Part shown: positions 44,096 to 53,891 of the stretch, piece after piece
Layout of the letters: every line of letters starts with the position of its first letter
Numbering within the stretch: position 1 is the stretch's first letter
Origin: an uncultured Lachnospiraceae bacterium
Lineage (GTDB): Bacteria; Bacillota; Clostridia; Lachnospirales; Lachnospiraceae
NCBI GenBank assembly: GCA_910577825.1
Contig: CAJTOK010000004.1
Coordinates: 1-64,000, forward strand
Direction of reading: 5' to 3'
Length of the DNA: 64,000 nucleotides
Notes under the pieces: generated by a model
Database searches by the model: none
What the model was told of the DNA's origin: nothing
What the model saw: only the letters and a program-made list of their open reading frames with translations
Position numbers and translations under genes: made by a program

Positions 44096-44986
44096 TTACA
44101 GCTTTTGTATGCACTCAACACCACTTGGAAGGTTATCATCAGAAATTGTTACTTCATAATCATTAAAACATCTGGCTGGTTTTGTTTCATCTTTACGCTT
44201 TACATTTATACGCTCAAATAACTGGTATGCTGGCGCATTTCCAAATTCACTTTCATGTTTGAATATAATAAGCTTTCTTACTGACATATTGCCCCTTGCT
44301 GCTGAATGGTCTAATTCAAACATATTTATAATTGCCTGCCAGAGAAGCTCCAAATCTTCTTCACTAAATCCTGTTACTTTCCTTGCAAGATTTGCAGAAA
44401 CATATCCTTCTGCACGGTAAAGTCCATAAGGTACAATATACTTACGTCCCATTTCTGTTTTTTTGTTTTCTGCATCCTTTTCTGTTGTAATTGCTACTCT
44501 TGTTATTGTAATTTCCTGTGGTATAATTGGGTCAATTGATTTTGCAAATCCAATCTGTACAGGTCCGCGCACCTGTCCACAGTTTAAATTATCTTTTACA
44601 AATGTTGTCATAACAGCCCCAAATGTACGGATATCAAAAAAGTTTTCACACATATAGTCCCTGGCTTTTAAATCAAAGTTTTCTATTTTCTTTTTTTGTT
44701 CCTTAACTTTTTTAGGGTCAACATTCATGGAATGATACGCTTCCTCATCACTGCGGTTTAATGGTACACGTTCTTTAATATATATACGGTATCCTTCTTC
44801 CCCCTCTTTTACAGCTTCTACATAATTACGTATTTTGCGTTTCAGGCATACATCTGTAACAATGCCACAATTTGTTTCCATATCAATTCTTGGCATATTG
44901 CCTGCATCTGGGTCTCCATTCGGGTTTCCGTTCTCTACATCAAATAATACTACAAAATCATATCTGTTTTTAATTGCTTCTGCCAT
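44096..44986 (-). CDS. cas7c: Type I-C Cascade backbone protein Cas7 (Csd2)
   Basis: A 296-residue RAMP protein. FVVLFDVENGNPNGDPDAGNMPR is the hallmark start of Csd2, followed by VKRKIRNYV-like LKRKIRNYVE, FFDIRTFGAVM and GPVQIGFAKSIDPI. Several copies bind along the crRNA to form the backbone of Cascade. It is five bases after cas8c and in the same operon. Confidence 0.96.
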   Translation of the reverse strand: MAEAIKNRYDFVVLFDVENGNPNGDPDAGNMPRIDMETNCGIVTDVCLKRKIRNYVEAVKEGEEGYRIYIKERVPLNRSDEEAYHSMNVDPKKVKEQKKKIENFDLKARDYMCENFFDIRTFGAVMTTFVKDNLNCGQVRGPVQIGFAKSIDPIIPQEITITRVAITTEKDAENKKTEMGRKYIVPYGLYRAEGYVSANLARKVTGFSEEDLELLWQAIINMFELDHSAARGNMSVRKLIIFKHESEFGNAPAYQLFERINVKRKDETKPARCFNDYEVTISDDNLPSGVECIQKL

Positions 44987-44990
44987 TGAT

Positions 44991-46784
44991 TTATACCTCC
45001 TGCTCTTGTGTTATTTCTGTTTTATTTTCTTTTTTCTCATACCTTTTCTGCTGCTGGTGGTAATATCCCAGCATAAAAATTCCCTGGTCTTCTAATGAAA
45101 GATATTTAGGAAAATTTGAGTGTATTTTATTACATAACCCACTTAAATTCTTTTCCAGGTATATCTGCATTCCTTTTTTATCACGCCTTAAAACAGCTAA
45201 ATGGCTGTTTGCAAGCCTTAACATCTGTGGAAAAACAACAGATGGTGTTGTACTTGCTGAATTAAAATACCTGTCTTTTACCGTTTCTTTGCCTATGGCC
45301 TGTACCTGTATTTCTTCTAATATCTCAAACAACCTGCCTAATACATATGGTACATACTCTGTGTCCTCATTTAACTTCATTGTATCCACTGCCTCCTTTT
45401 TATCTGTGCAATTTTTTATTATATATGCTTTTATAAACGCTGCTTTATTACGGTTTAAAGAACGTTCAGCATGTATCCTTAACATAATATTATTATATAT
45501 GCCTGCTGGATAAGGACGGTTCTCCAGAACAGCACGCATCAAAGCACCACTTAAAATTGGCGGTGACTGTTTTTGTGTAGATTTCTTGTTTACTGTTTCA
45601 TATAATAATTCCCTGATACCTGGGAATTTCTTTTTCTTATAATCCGGGCTCTCTATTTCCAGTCTTTTATAATGGCTTTGTATATTAGAAACCAGTTTTC
45701 CAAATGTATTGCCATAGAAAAAACGTATTGATATACGGGCTACACTCGGAGACAGCCCCAAAATATAAAATGGCGCTTCTGGGTCTAATTCCATTTCCAT
45801 ATAACCAGTTTGTTCCCCTCTGGCAATATGTGACATTACCGTAAGAAGTTTGTCCTCTTCATTCTCATCCGCCCCATCTAATAACTGTGACATAAAATCC
45901 ACATATCCATTTTCATTTTTCTTTGTTTTAGCCCAGAATACAGTAGTTGCATCACCTATCTGCCTGTTGTGTGTTTTGTCTGATAATAAATAATTTAATG
46001 CTTGTCCATATGCGTTGGCAATATCCTGCGAAACAGGTGCATTATCCCCTTGTTCTTTTCCATAAGATTCAAAGGCAGGCCCATTAAATGAAACCAGCAT
46101 AGCACCACTTGGATTCGCCCCCTGTATTCCCCTGAACTGTGGGTGCAGCCTTGCAACTGGTGCAAGTTTGCCACTTACAAGGCAGCGGGCTCTATTTTCA
46201 TTGCCATCATTACTATTTTTATTATAAGAATCCCATATATCCTTTATTTCCTCATCTTCTAATACCTCTTTTGCATCTTCAAAGAAACGGAATATTACAT
46301 TTGATTTCTCAATATCTTTCCAGCTGGCTGGGAAATTATCCTTATTTTGTTCAAAATCCCATGTTTCAAAGAATCTGCATATGCCTTGTGCAAATTTACT
46401 TTCTGAACCCTTTAGTATTTCTTTATGTACTAATGCAGAAGCCTGGAAATAATCTTGTGCCTGTTTTTTATTCTTTTTATCTGTTTCTTCATTGCCAGAC
46501 GGAGTCCATATCCCTAAAATGTACTTTGCAGTATCACATAAAAAATATGGCTTTGGGGTTTTGCCAGAACGTACGCCATGTACTGGAACCATTCTTTTTG
46601 CTGCTACTAAAACTTCCTTTTTACCCCGTTTTTCTTTTTTTTCAATAGAAAAAATACTTTTTACCTGCCCGTCATAATCTATTGTAACTGCATATGAAAC
46701 CTTTTCCTCTGTCCATCCCTCCTTTCCCACCTTTCCTTCATCTAAAAGCAGATTGTAATATTCCGCCAGTTCTTTAAGAATCAT
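44991..46784 (-). CDS. cas8c: Type I-C Cascade large subunit Cas8c (Csd1)
   Basis: A 597-residue protein. An N-terminal LKELAEYYNLLL and PYFLCDTAKYILGI, CLVSGKLAPVARLHPQFRGIQGANPSGAMLVSFNGPAFESYG and WILGLSPSVARISIRFFYG-like ILGLSPSVARISIRF are typical of Csd1. In I-C it recognises the PAM and recruits Cas3; an internal translation start in some homologues yields a small subunit (Cas11c) from the C-terminal part. Whether that occurs here was not shown. It overlaps cas5c by four bases. Confidence 0.96.
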   Translation of the reverse strand: MILKELAEYYNLLLDEGKVGKEGWTEEKVSYAVTIDYDGQVKSIFSIEKKEKRGKKEVLVAAKRMVPVHGVRSGKTPKPYFLCDTAKYILGIWTPSGNEETDKKNKKQAQDYFQASALVHKEILKGSESKFAQGICRFFETWDFEQNKDNFPASWKDIEKSNVIFRFFEDAKEVLEDEEIKDIWDSYNKNSNDGNENRARCLVSGKLAPVARLHPQFRGIQGANPSGAMLVSFNGPAFESYGKEQGDNAPVSQDIANAYGQALNYLLSDKTHNRQIGDATTVFWAKTKKNENGYVDFMSQLLDGADENEEDKLLTVMSHIARGEQTGYMEMELDPEAPFYILGLSPSVARISIRFFYGNTFGKLVSNIQSHYKRLEIESPDYKKKKFPGIRELLYETVNKKSTQKQSPPILSGALMRAVLENRPYPAGIYNNIMLRIHAERSLNRNKAAFIKAYIIKNCTDKKEAVDTMKLNEDTEYVPYVLGRLFEILEEIQVQAIGKETVKDRYFNSASTTPSVVFPQMLRLANSHLAVLRRDKKGMQIYLEKNLSGLCNKIHSNFPKYLSLEDQGIFMLGYYHQQQKRYEKKENKTEITQEQEV

Positions 46785-47437
46785 TTTAACACCTCACAAT
46801 CCTTTAAATCCAGTTTTCCGTCTTTTAATACTGCATGGAAAAACATAGGCTCTATTCCACTTTCTCCCTGGTAATCCATATCATACAGCATATATCCTAA
46901 ATCTTTTTCTCCCTTATATGCTGTTGGTACTTTCCTTTCTTTATCCCAGATATTAAAATAAGCTGGAAATTCCCTTACCCCCAGGTATGGTGTATGGTAA
47001 CATTGCCCCTTTTGCAGGCGTCTTTTTAAGATGTCCTGGAACTTGCCTGTGTTATCTGTTTCATTAGCTTTTGAAGTCATATCAAAATGGGCTTTTATTA
47101 CATACCTCACATTCTTTAAAACTAATGCAGCCCTTTGCTGGATTGAACTTGCTGTAGTTAAATAAAGTGTGTCTTTCTTTCCGCTGTTCATAACTTTTCT
47201 TACATTATTGATACTAATTTTATCTTTCACCTCATTTCTGCGTATATTTGTTGTCTGTACCGGATTACATACATATATTTCATCTATACTGTACTTTAAA
47301 CCCGGATGCCAGTAAATTGCTTCTAAAATCCCCCTTGCCGCTGAAGGGGTTATGCAATCATATGTTACACGTTCCGTCTTAAATTCCGGACGGTTAAATG
47401 CTGCATATTCTCCCCATACTTCAAACATAACTGACAT
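46781..47437 (-). CDS. cas5c: Type I-C Cas5 pre-crRNA endoribonuclease
   Basis: A 218-residue Cas5 protein (Cas5d/Dvulg type). VWGEYAAFNRPEFKTERVTYDCITPSAARGILEAIYWHPG is the conserved N-terminal region. In I-C systems Cas5 replaces Cas6 and cuts within the repeat; the candidate catalytic Tyr (YWHPG), Lys and His (VIKAHF) are present. It overlaps cas8c by four bases and follows cas3 by 16. Confidence 0.96.
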   Translation of the reverse strand: MSVMFEVWGEYAAFNRPEFKTERVTYDCITPSAARGILEAIYWHPGLKYSIDEIYVCNPVQTTNIRRNEVKDKISINNVRKVMNSGKKDTLYLTTASSIQQRAALVLKNVRYVIKAHFDMTSKANETDNTGKFQDILKRRLQKGQCYHTPYLGVREFPAYFNIWDKERKVPTAYKGEKDLGYMLYDMDYQGESGIEPMFFHAVLKDGKLDLKDCEVLK

Positions 47438-47453
47438 TGTACTACCACCTTTC

Positions 47454-49595
47454 CTAAACTATCATTGCCCCATCTGCATTTTTATAAACTAATCCTTTAT
47501 CCTCTGAATACATCTGTAAATTTTGTAAAACTGCTATGCCATCTGCAATTTCATAACTGCTTCCTTCCTGAAGAAGGTTCTGGTATTCATTTTCATAAAG
47601 ATTGATTGAATAAATACCAAGCTTTTGTATAATTCCCTTAAAATTTTCCCGGTTATCAATTTTGTACTGCATCTTTTCTACAAGATGGCAGGCTTTAGTA
47701 TCTGATGGGATTATAAGCATTTTTGTATCAGATTCTATCATATGGAATATTTCTGCTATTCTTTTAAATGGCATTTTAATTCCATCAAGTCCTTTTTCAA
47801 AACTTTCTACAATATTACAGGGGTCAAGCTGCTGTTTATCTAATGACTGTAATGTTTTAAAATAATACTTTATTGCTCCCGGGCTGTCATATACATTATA
47901 TTTTTCTACTGTTTCCCTGGTTATAGCAACATTCTTTTCAAGCATACGTGGTACTTTCTCCAAATCAAATACCCATACTATGCTATCCTCTGTTTTTCTT
48001 TTTCCTTCCCTGTTACATCTTCCTGCTGCCTGTATAATAGAATCAAGGCCTGCATTTTCACGGAAAACTGCTGGAAAGTCAATATCAACCCCTGCTTCTA
48101 TAAGTGAAGTAGATACCACCCTGCAAGTTTCACCCTTTGCTAATTTTTCATGGATAATATCTAAAATCTTTTTTCTGTCCACTGGTGCCATATATGTAGA
48201 TAAATGGTAACGTCCCTCTTCTTCCAGCATATCATATAATTTATGTGCTTCTGCTTTTGTATTAACAATTATTAAGACCTGCCCTTTTTCATTAACTTTT
48301 TGCAGTAAGTCTTCTTCTGTTACATTACCCATTTTTTTAATATGTGTGCGTTCCAGCTTTTGGAAAATTTCTGTATAATTATGGCATATTTCCTTTACAA
48401 AATAAGGTTTTAACCATCTTTCAAGGGCAGGCTGTGTTGCTGTACATAAAACAGCACTAACCTGGTATGATTTTAACAGCATCTGCAAAGCCTTTACACA
48501 TGGTATCATTGCATGTAATGGTATCATCTGCACTTCATCAAAAATAATAACACTTCCTGCAATATTATGCAGTTTTCTGCACTTTGAAACCTTGTTTGAA
48601 TATAATGATTCAAAAAATTGTACATTAGTTGTAACAATAACTGGTGCATCCCAGTTTTCAGTTGACAGTTTATGTTTCTCATATATTTCATTATCCTGTT
48701 TTCCTGAATCCATTAGTGAATTACCATAGTGTGCCAGAACATTTCTTTCTCCAAGAATTTTTTTAAATACTTCCACATTCTGTTCAATAATGCTTGTATA
48801 TGGAATTACATATATAATTCTTTCCATACCATTTTGTACAGCATGTTTTAATGCAAATGCAAGGGAAGATATTGTTTTCCCTCCGCCAGTTGGGACTGTC
48901 AGGCTATAACATCCCCTTTGGCCATTACCTGCTGACAGGCATTGTTCTAGAATCCCTGTACGTATTTTATTAAGTTCTGGTATCTTATCCTTAACCTTAC
49001 GCCAAGGCTTTATATATTCTGTAATTTTTTTGTAGAGGACATCTATGCTTTCATATCCGCCCCTTTCAACATTTCCCTGTTCCATAAAATCTTCTGTATC
49101 TAAAAAATCACCATCAACTAATGCAGAAAAAAGCATTCTGGTAAAAAAACCTTCTTCAAATGGCTCTAGTGCAGGTTCTTGTACTGGTTTAATCCTTATC
49201 TCATTTTCATATCCAGAATATTCTTCTATTTCCCTGTTTTTTATTCTTTGTATTAAATTAGAACCTGTTGTATCCCAGCCATTGGGTATACCTCCATGAT
49301 GTCCTGCAACTGCAAAAGCACCTGCTGGCATTCTGCGTTTCTGCATCTCCTTCGCACCTGCTGTAGAATGGTCTGTCATTATTTCATGTTTTCCCCTTAT
49401 TTTCTGCTGGAAAACATCTGAATATTTTCCAATATCATGTGCCATGCCTGCCTGGTAAGCATAGTCCTGTACATCTAAATCTTTAATTTTATAATTCTTA
49501 CAAAATCCAGAAGCCAGTTTAGCAACATTTTCTAGATGTTCCTGTATAGTTTGTTCTTGCAATTTATTTATATGTGCTACCTTTTTAATGTTCAT
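47454..49595 (-). CDS. cas3: CRISPR-associated helicase-nuclease Cas3
   Basis: A 713-residue protein with an N-terminal HD nuclease (HDIGK at 53-57, further His at 75 in TDHSTAG, and HH at 99-100) and a SF2 helicase: Walker A PTGGGKT at 235-241, FDEVQM box, and QAAGRCNREG (motif VI). It degrades target DNA after Cascade binding. It is the first gene of the cas operon; the promoter at 49648-49677 lies about 55 bases upstream of the ATG. AAGGA lies six bases before the start codon. Confidence 0.96.
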   Translation of the reverse strand: MNIKKVAHINKLQEQTIQEHLENVAKLASGFCKNYKIKDLDVQDYAYQAGMAHDIGKYSDVFQQKIRGKHEIMTDHSTAGAKEMQKRRMPAGAFAVAGHHGGIPNGWDTTGSNLIQRIKNREIEEYSGYENEIRIKPVQEPALEPFEEGFFTRMLFSALVDGDFLDTEDFMEQGNVERGGYESIDVLYKKITEYIKPWRKVKDKIPELNKIRTGILEQCLSAGNGQRGCYSLTVPTGGGKTISSLAFALKHAVQNGMERIIYVIPYTSIIEQNVEVFKKILGERNVLAHYGNSLMDSGKQDNEIYEKHKLSTENWDAPVIVTTNVQFFESLYSNKVSKCRKLHNIAGSVIIFDEVQMIPLHAMIPCVKALQMLLKSYQVSAVLCTATQPALERWLKPYFVKEICHNYTEIFQKLERTHIKKMGNVTEEDLLQKVNEKGQVLIIVNTKAEAHKLYDMLEEEGRYHLSTYMAPVDRKKILDIIHEKLAKGETCRVVSTSLIEAGVDIDFPAVFRENAGLDSIIQAAGRCNREGKRKTEDSIVWVFDLEKVPRMLEKNVAITRETVEKYNVYDSPGAIKYYFKTLQSLDKQQLDPCNIVESFEKGLDGIKMPFKRIAEIFHMIESDTKMLIIPSDTKACHLVEKMQYKIDNRENFKGIIQKLGIYSINLYENEYQNLLQEGSSYEIADGIAVLQNLQMYSEDKGLVYKNADGAMIV

Positions 49596-49647
49596 AATGT
49601 ATCCTTCTTACATATATTTAATCTGTTAATCTAATATTATAAAGCAC

Positions 49648-49677
49648 ATTATACCACATAAATAACTAAAAACACAA
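49648..49677 (-). promoter_or_regulatory. Promoter of the cas operon
   Basis: On the minus strand TTGTGT (49672-49677) and TATAAT (49648-49653) are 18 bp apart, about 50 bases before cas3. The -10 box is perfect, the -35 weak. Confidence 0.65.
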
Positions 49678-49767
49678 CTTTTTTATATTATATTTCAAAA
49701 CAAAATATTTTTGTATTATTGGAAATAACCCAGGGATGTTTATAGAAATACAGAAAAACTATAAAGT

Positions 49768-49798
49768 AAAGGCGGGAGCACTTCGTGCTCCCGCCTTT
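49768..49798 (-). terminator. Terminator of the tilS-hpt-ftsH operon
   Basis: A perfect 14-bp stem (AAAGGCGGGAGCAC with its complement) around a three-base loop, T-rich on the minus strand. It lies about 155 bases after the ftsH stop. The 155 bases between contain no gene that I can see. Confidence 0.75.
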
Positions 49799-49953
49799 GG
49801 AGAAGGTATTTTTGTTACTTATGGGGTGTAGCAAAAACTATATAATGTATTGGGGTTTACGGTTATTAGTATAGCAACCTGTGCAATTTAAGTGTGCACA
49901 AACTTGCATAAAAAAACTTTTTTATTTTGTGCACTTTCACCATAAAACCTTTT

Positions 49954-51888
49954 TTATATGCTGTCACTATCACCAGAACTTTCTGTATTTTCTTCTTTTA
50001 AGCTTCCTATATGTTTTTTTTGCTCTTTTTCCGCCTTGTCTTCTATTACATGTGGTGCAAAGAGTGATTCAAATTCAAACCTGTCAATTCTTTCTTTTTC
50101 AAGAAGAAGTTTTGCACATTTATGCAGGATTTCCATATGCTCTTCCAATATATTTTTAGCTTTGGCATAACATTCATCCATAATATTTTTTACTTCACTG
50201 TCTATTTTCTTTGCAACATCTTCACTGTATCCCCTGCTTGTATGCCCGAAGTCACGCCCGATAAATACTTCGTCCTCATCAGCATAATTAATCATGCCTA
50301 TATTTTTAGAGAAACCATATTTAGTAACCATTGCTTTGGCTGTATTGGTTGCCTGTTTTATATCCTGTGAAGCACCTGTTGTTATATCATCAAATATTAT
50401 AGATTCTGCAATACGCCCGCCAAGGCTTACAATGATATCCTGGAGCATCTTACCCTTTGTCATAAACATTTCATCACGCTCCGGGAGCGGCATTGTATAG
50501 CCTGCTGCCCCTGAGCCTGTTGGTATAATTGATACCATATGGACAGGCCCTACATCTGGAAGCAGGTGGAACAGTATTGCATGGCCTGCTTCATGGTAGG
50601 CAGTGATTTTTTTATCTTTCTCAGAGATAATTTTGCTTTTCTTTTCTTTGCCTATGCCCACTTTAATAAATGACTTGCTTATATCTTCCTGCTCTATAAA
50701 CTTGCGTCCTTCCCTTGCACATACAATGGCGGCTTCGTTTAAAAGGTTTTCAAGGTCTGCACCTGTAAAACCGACTGTAGTCTGTGCAATGGCTTTAAGG
50801 TCTACATTATCGCCAAGCGGCTTTCCTTTTGCATGGACATCAAGTATTTCCTCACGCCCTTTTACATCAGGACGCCCGACTGTAACACGCCTGTCAAAAC
50901 GTCCGGGACGCAGTATTGCAGGGTCAAGTATATCTACACGGTTTGTAGCTGCCATAACTATTATGCCTTCATTAATGCCAAAACCATCCATTTCAACAAG
51001 CATCTGGTTAAGTGTCTGCTCACGTTCATCATGCCCGCCGCCAAGCCCTGAACCACGCTTGCGTGCAACTGCATCAATTTCATCTATAAATACAATACAT
51101 GGTGCACTTCTTTTTGCTTCTGCAAATAAATCCCTTACACGTGAAGCACCAACACCAACAAACATCTCTACAAAGTCCGAACCTGAAAGGCTGAAAAACG
51201 GCACGCCTGCTTCACCAGCAACAGCCTTTGCAAGAAGGGTCTTGCCGGTTCCCGGAGGGCCTACAAGTATTATGCCTTTAGGTATACGTGCCCCTACTCC
51301 TGTATACTTACCAGGGTTTGCAAGGAAATCAACTATTTCTTCTAATTCTTCTTTCTCTTCTTTAAGCCCTGCCACATCATTAAATTTCCTGGCGTGCTGG
51401 TCATTCGGGTCAATACGCTGGGCACGGCTCTTCCCGAAATTCATCATTTTGGCATTGCTTCCATTTGTGCCTGCTGACTGTGCAGAAAGGAATGAGAAAA
51501 GGAAAAATATAGCAATTATCCCAAGCCCGTACGGAAGCAGTGTGGTAATAATCCATGAAGTTTTCTGGATATCATGGACTTTATACTTGTTAGCAAATTC
51601 ATTGTCATTATTAAGGATTTCTTCAACTTCTTTTACATCAGACACATAAAAGCTTACTGTCTGGCCTCCGGTTAATGTAACACTTACTTCACCTGTAGGG
51701 GTTTCCTGGTTAGGCAGGATTTCTACTGATGCAATCCTTCCGCCATCTAAATCCGATTTAAATGTATTGATGTTGTATGAACTTGCGGAATTGTTATCTA
51801 ATGCCCCTGAAAGGTACACTGCAAAAAAAATTATTGCAAGTATTAAAACATAAAATCCTATTCCGGCTGTCTTCATCTGTTTCTTCAT
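49954..51888 (-). CDS. ftsH: ATP-dependent zinc metalloprotease FtsH
   Basis: A 644-residue membrane-anchored AAA+ protease. Two N-terminal transmembrane segments (about 8-28 and 108-130) flank an external domain. The ATPase has Walker A GPPGTGKT and Walker B FIDEID, second region of homology [20 protein letters not shown], then the zinc motif HEAGH. It degrades membrane and regulatory proteins. It ends the classical tilS-hpt-ftsH cluster. AAGGAG lies eight bases before the ATG. Confidence 0.97.
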   Translation of the reverse strand: MKKQMKTAGIGFYVLILAIIFFAVYLSGALDNNSASSYNINTFKSDLDGGRIASVEILPNQETPTGEVSVTLTGGQTVSFYVSDVKEVEEILNNDNEFANKYKVHDIQKTSWIITTLLPYGLGIIAIFFLFSFLSAQSAGTNGSNAKMMNFGKSRAQRIDPNDQHARKFNDVAGLKEEKEELEEIVDFLANPGKYTGVGARIPKGIILVGPPGTGKTLLAKAVAGEAGVPFFSLSGSDFVEMFVGVGASRVRDLFAEAKRSAPCIVFIDEIDAVARKRGSGLGGGHDEREQTLNQMLVEMDGFGINEGIIVMAATNRVDILDPAILRPGRFDRRVTVGRPDVKGREEILDVHAKGKPLGDNVDLKAIAQTTVGFTGADLENLLNEAAIVCAREGRKFIEQEDISKSFIKVGIGKEKKSKIISEKDKKITAYHEAGHAILFHLLPDVGPVHMVSIIPTGSGAAGYTMPLPERDEMFMTKGKMLQDIIVSLGGRIAESIIFDDITTGASQDIKQATNTAKAMVTKYGFSKNIGMINYADEDEVFIGRDFGHTSRGYSEDVAKKIDSEVKNIMDECYAKAKNILEEHMEILHKCAKLLLEKERIDRFEFESLFAPHVIEDKAEKEQKKHIGSLKEENTESSGDSDSI

Positions 51889-51914
51889 CTATAATCTCCT
51901 TTAATGTTATTATT

Positions 51915-52445
51915 TCAGTCTTCTATAAACTCCACTTCCCCTATATACGGAAGATTACGGTATTTTTGTGCATAATCAAGCCCATATCCTGCTACAAACT
52001 TATCAGGTATAACAAAACCTGTATATTCAGCTTCAATTTCTGTTTCCCTTCTGGCAGGTTTATCTAATAATGTACACAGCTTAAGGCTTGCAGGGTTTCT
52101 TGCAAGCAGCATCTTCTTTGTAAGGCTTAGTGTTGAACCTGTATCCACTATATCTTCAACAACAATACAGTGCAATCCGTCAACTGGTTCATCAAGGTCT
52201 TTTTTTACCACAAGCCTTCCCTGGCTTTCTGTACTGTCCCCATAGCTTGAAACTGCCATAAAATCAATTGTTACTGGCACTGACAGCCTTTTGGCAAGTT
52301 CGCAGCAAAAGAAAACACTGCCTTTTAATATACATATAAGGTGTATTTCCTTTCCTTCATAGTCTTTATTAATCTGTGCTGCCATTTCTGTTATCTTCTC
52401 TGTTATCTGCTTTTCTGTAATCATCTCATGTATAATTTCACCCAT
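51915..52445 (-). CDS. hpt: Hypoxanthine phosphoribosyltransferase
   Basis: A 176-residue purine-salvage enzyme that forms IMP or GMP from PRPP. The PRPP loop reads VVEDIVDTGST, preceded by ILKGSVFF and FMAVSSYGDST, all typical. The start at 52445 begins MGEIIHEMI and is four bases after the tilS stop; frames further upstream overlap tilS and are not typical of the family length. Confidence 0.95.
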   Translation of the reverse strand: MGEIIHEMITEKQITEKITEMAAQINKDYEGKEIHLICILKGSVFFCCELAKRLSVPVTIDFMAVSSYGDSTESQGRLVVKKDLDEPVDGLHCIVVEDIVDTGSTLSLTKKMLLARNPASLKLCTLLDKPARRETEIEAEYTGFVIPDKFVAGYGLDYAQKYRNLPYIGEVEFIED

Positions 52446-52449
52446 CTCG

Positions 52450-53877
52450 CTAATTCTCTCCTTCTGTGCACAAAGTTGCACGTAAAACTTCCATTGTCCC
52501 ATCTGTCACATAATAGTATGCACTGCACCTTCCAGTAGAAGGTATCCACAGTATATGGCTTCCTTCTGCCAGTACCCATGTCCTGCCACGTTCATCTGCT
52601 GGTATCTTGCTGTCAATAAATATACGGCTTAGTTTTTTCCTTGGGCCGCTAGTGCCAAGCCACATATAATCACCATCCCTTGGATATCTGAACTGTGGCA
52701 TAAATTTTATTTTATCATAATCAAAGCATTTAGTACAGTAATTTTTTTCTATAATATGGGAAATATCTTTCCTTGCTACCCTTTCAAATAAAATAATATG
52801 CCCTTCACCATTAATATATTCAAGCCTGGTCCTGCCTGGCACACAAATATCCCTGCATTTATTATTGTGGCTGTGTGTATCCTTGCTGCTTTCTTTTTTC
52901 CTTATCCATATTTTATTATAATCCCTTCCTGCTTCCATCCCATACGGCAGGCTGGTTCTTTTTCCTGTATCCTTGTATAAAAGCCCTGTTACCAGGTCTA
53001 TATGCTTTGATGTTATATCCTTGCGCCGGCCTGCCACATGTACTGCCATGCGCAAAAATATTTCCCTTTGCAGCACAACATCCTCTTTCATTATTATATC
53101 TGCATCTGTAATACATGCGTCCTTATCTTCCTTTACAATCTGTTTATACCGCTTTTCTGCCTGCTTGTCAATATAGGCATAAATATCCTGCAGCTGCCTG
53201 GCAGTACCTGCAATCCGTTCCGCAGCTGCCGGCTGGATATTTTCTGTTATATATGGCATTATACTGTTACGTATCATATTTCTTGCATATTTATTCCCTT
53301 CATTAGTAGAATCTATACAATAGCCTGTGCCTTCTTCCATAAGTGCTTCCTCTATCTCTGCACGCTTTATGCCAAGAAGAGGCCTGATAATATTGCCATT
53401 AGAGGCTCTCATGCCGCCAAGCCCCCTTATGCCGCTTCCCCTTAGAAGCTGGAACAGCACCGTTTCCGCCTGGTCGTCTTTATGGTGCGCCACGGCAGTT
53501 TTATTATATCCAAGTTCCTTTCTCACACTTTCAAAACACTCATACCTGTACCTTCTGCCTGCTTCCTCCTCTGTAATTTTTAATTCTGCTGCCAGTGCAG
53601 GTATATCTTTATAAAAAATCCTGCACCTGTACCCCAGGCTTTGTACAAAGTTTTCTGTAAACTTTTCATCATGCAGGGCTTCTTCCCCCCTTATCCCGTG
53701 GTTAATATGTACTGCACAAAGGGAAAGATTATATTCTTCTGCAAGTGCTGCAAGCACAAGGAATAAAAAAACAGAATCCGCGCCTCCTGAAACCCCTGTA
53801 ATAATTTTATCCCCGTATTTTACCAAAGCATTATCTTCAATAAATTTTTTAACCTTTAAATATACACTGTTCTTCAT
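52450..53877 (-). CDS. tilS: tRNA(Ile)-lysidine synthase TilS
   Basis: A 475-residue enzyme that attaches lysine to C34 of tRNA-Ile(CAU), changing its decoding to AUA. The P-loop SGGADSVFL is near residue 29, then HINHGIRGEEA and HHKDDQAETVLFQLLRGSGIRGL. The C-terminal domain (from about 400) includes the TilS_C region. AUA codons are frequent in this genome, so the enzyme is essential to translation here. It precedes hpt by four bases. Confidence 0.96.
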   Translation of the reverse strand: MKNSVYLKVKKFIEDNALVKYGDKIITGVSGGADSVFLFLVLAALAEEYNLSLCAVHINHGIRGEEALHDEKFTENFVQSLGYRCRIFYKDIPALAAELKITEEEAGRRYRYECFESVRKELGYNKTAVAHHKDDQAETVLFQLLRGSGIRGLGGMRASNGNIIRPLLGIKRAEIEEALMEEGTGYCIDSTNEGNKYARNMIRNSIMPYITENIQPAAAERIAGTARQLQDIYAYIDKQAEKRYKQIVKEDKDACITDADIIMKEDVVLQREIFLRMAVHVAGRRKDITSKHIDLVTGLLYKDTGKRTSLPYGMEAGRDYNKIWIRKKESSKDTHSHNNKCRDICVPGRTRLEYINGEGHIILFERVARKDISHIIEKNYCTKCFDYDKIKFMPQFRYPRDGDYMWLGTSGPRKKLSRIFIDSKIPADERGRTWVLAEGSHILWIPSTGRCSAYYYVTDGTMEVLRATLCTEGEN

Positions 53878-53891
53878 CTGGTTTCCCGTAT

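Noticed and set aside
44991..46784. Internal start for a Cas11c small subunit within cas8c
   Set aside because: Known for some I-C systems, but I could not locate a convincing internal ribosome site without alignment, so no separate feature is claimed.
49800..49953. Possible small gene between ftsH and its terminator
   Set aside because: No frame with a ribosome site; the stretch is AT-rich untranslated sequence.
50603..51649. 348-codon plus-strand frame opposite ftsH
   Set aside because: Antisense of a highly conserved gene, with no start site or family motif of its own.
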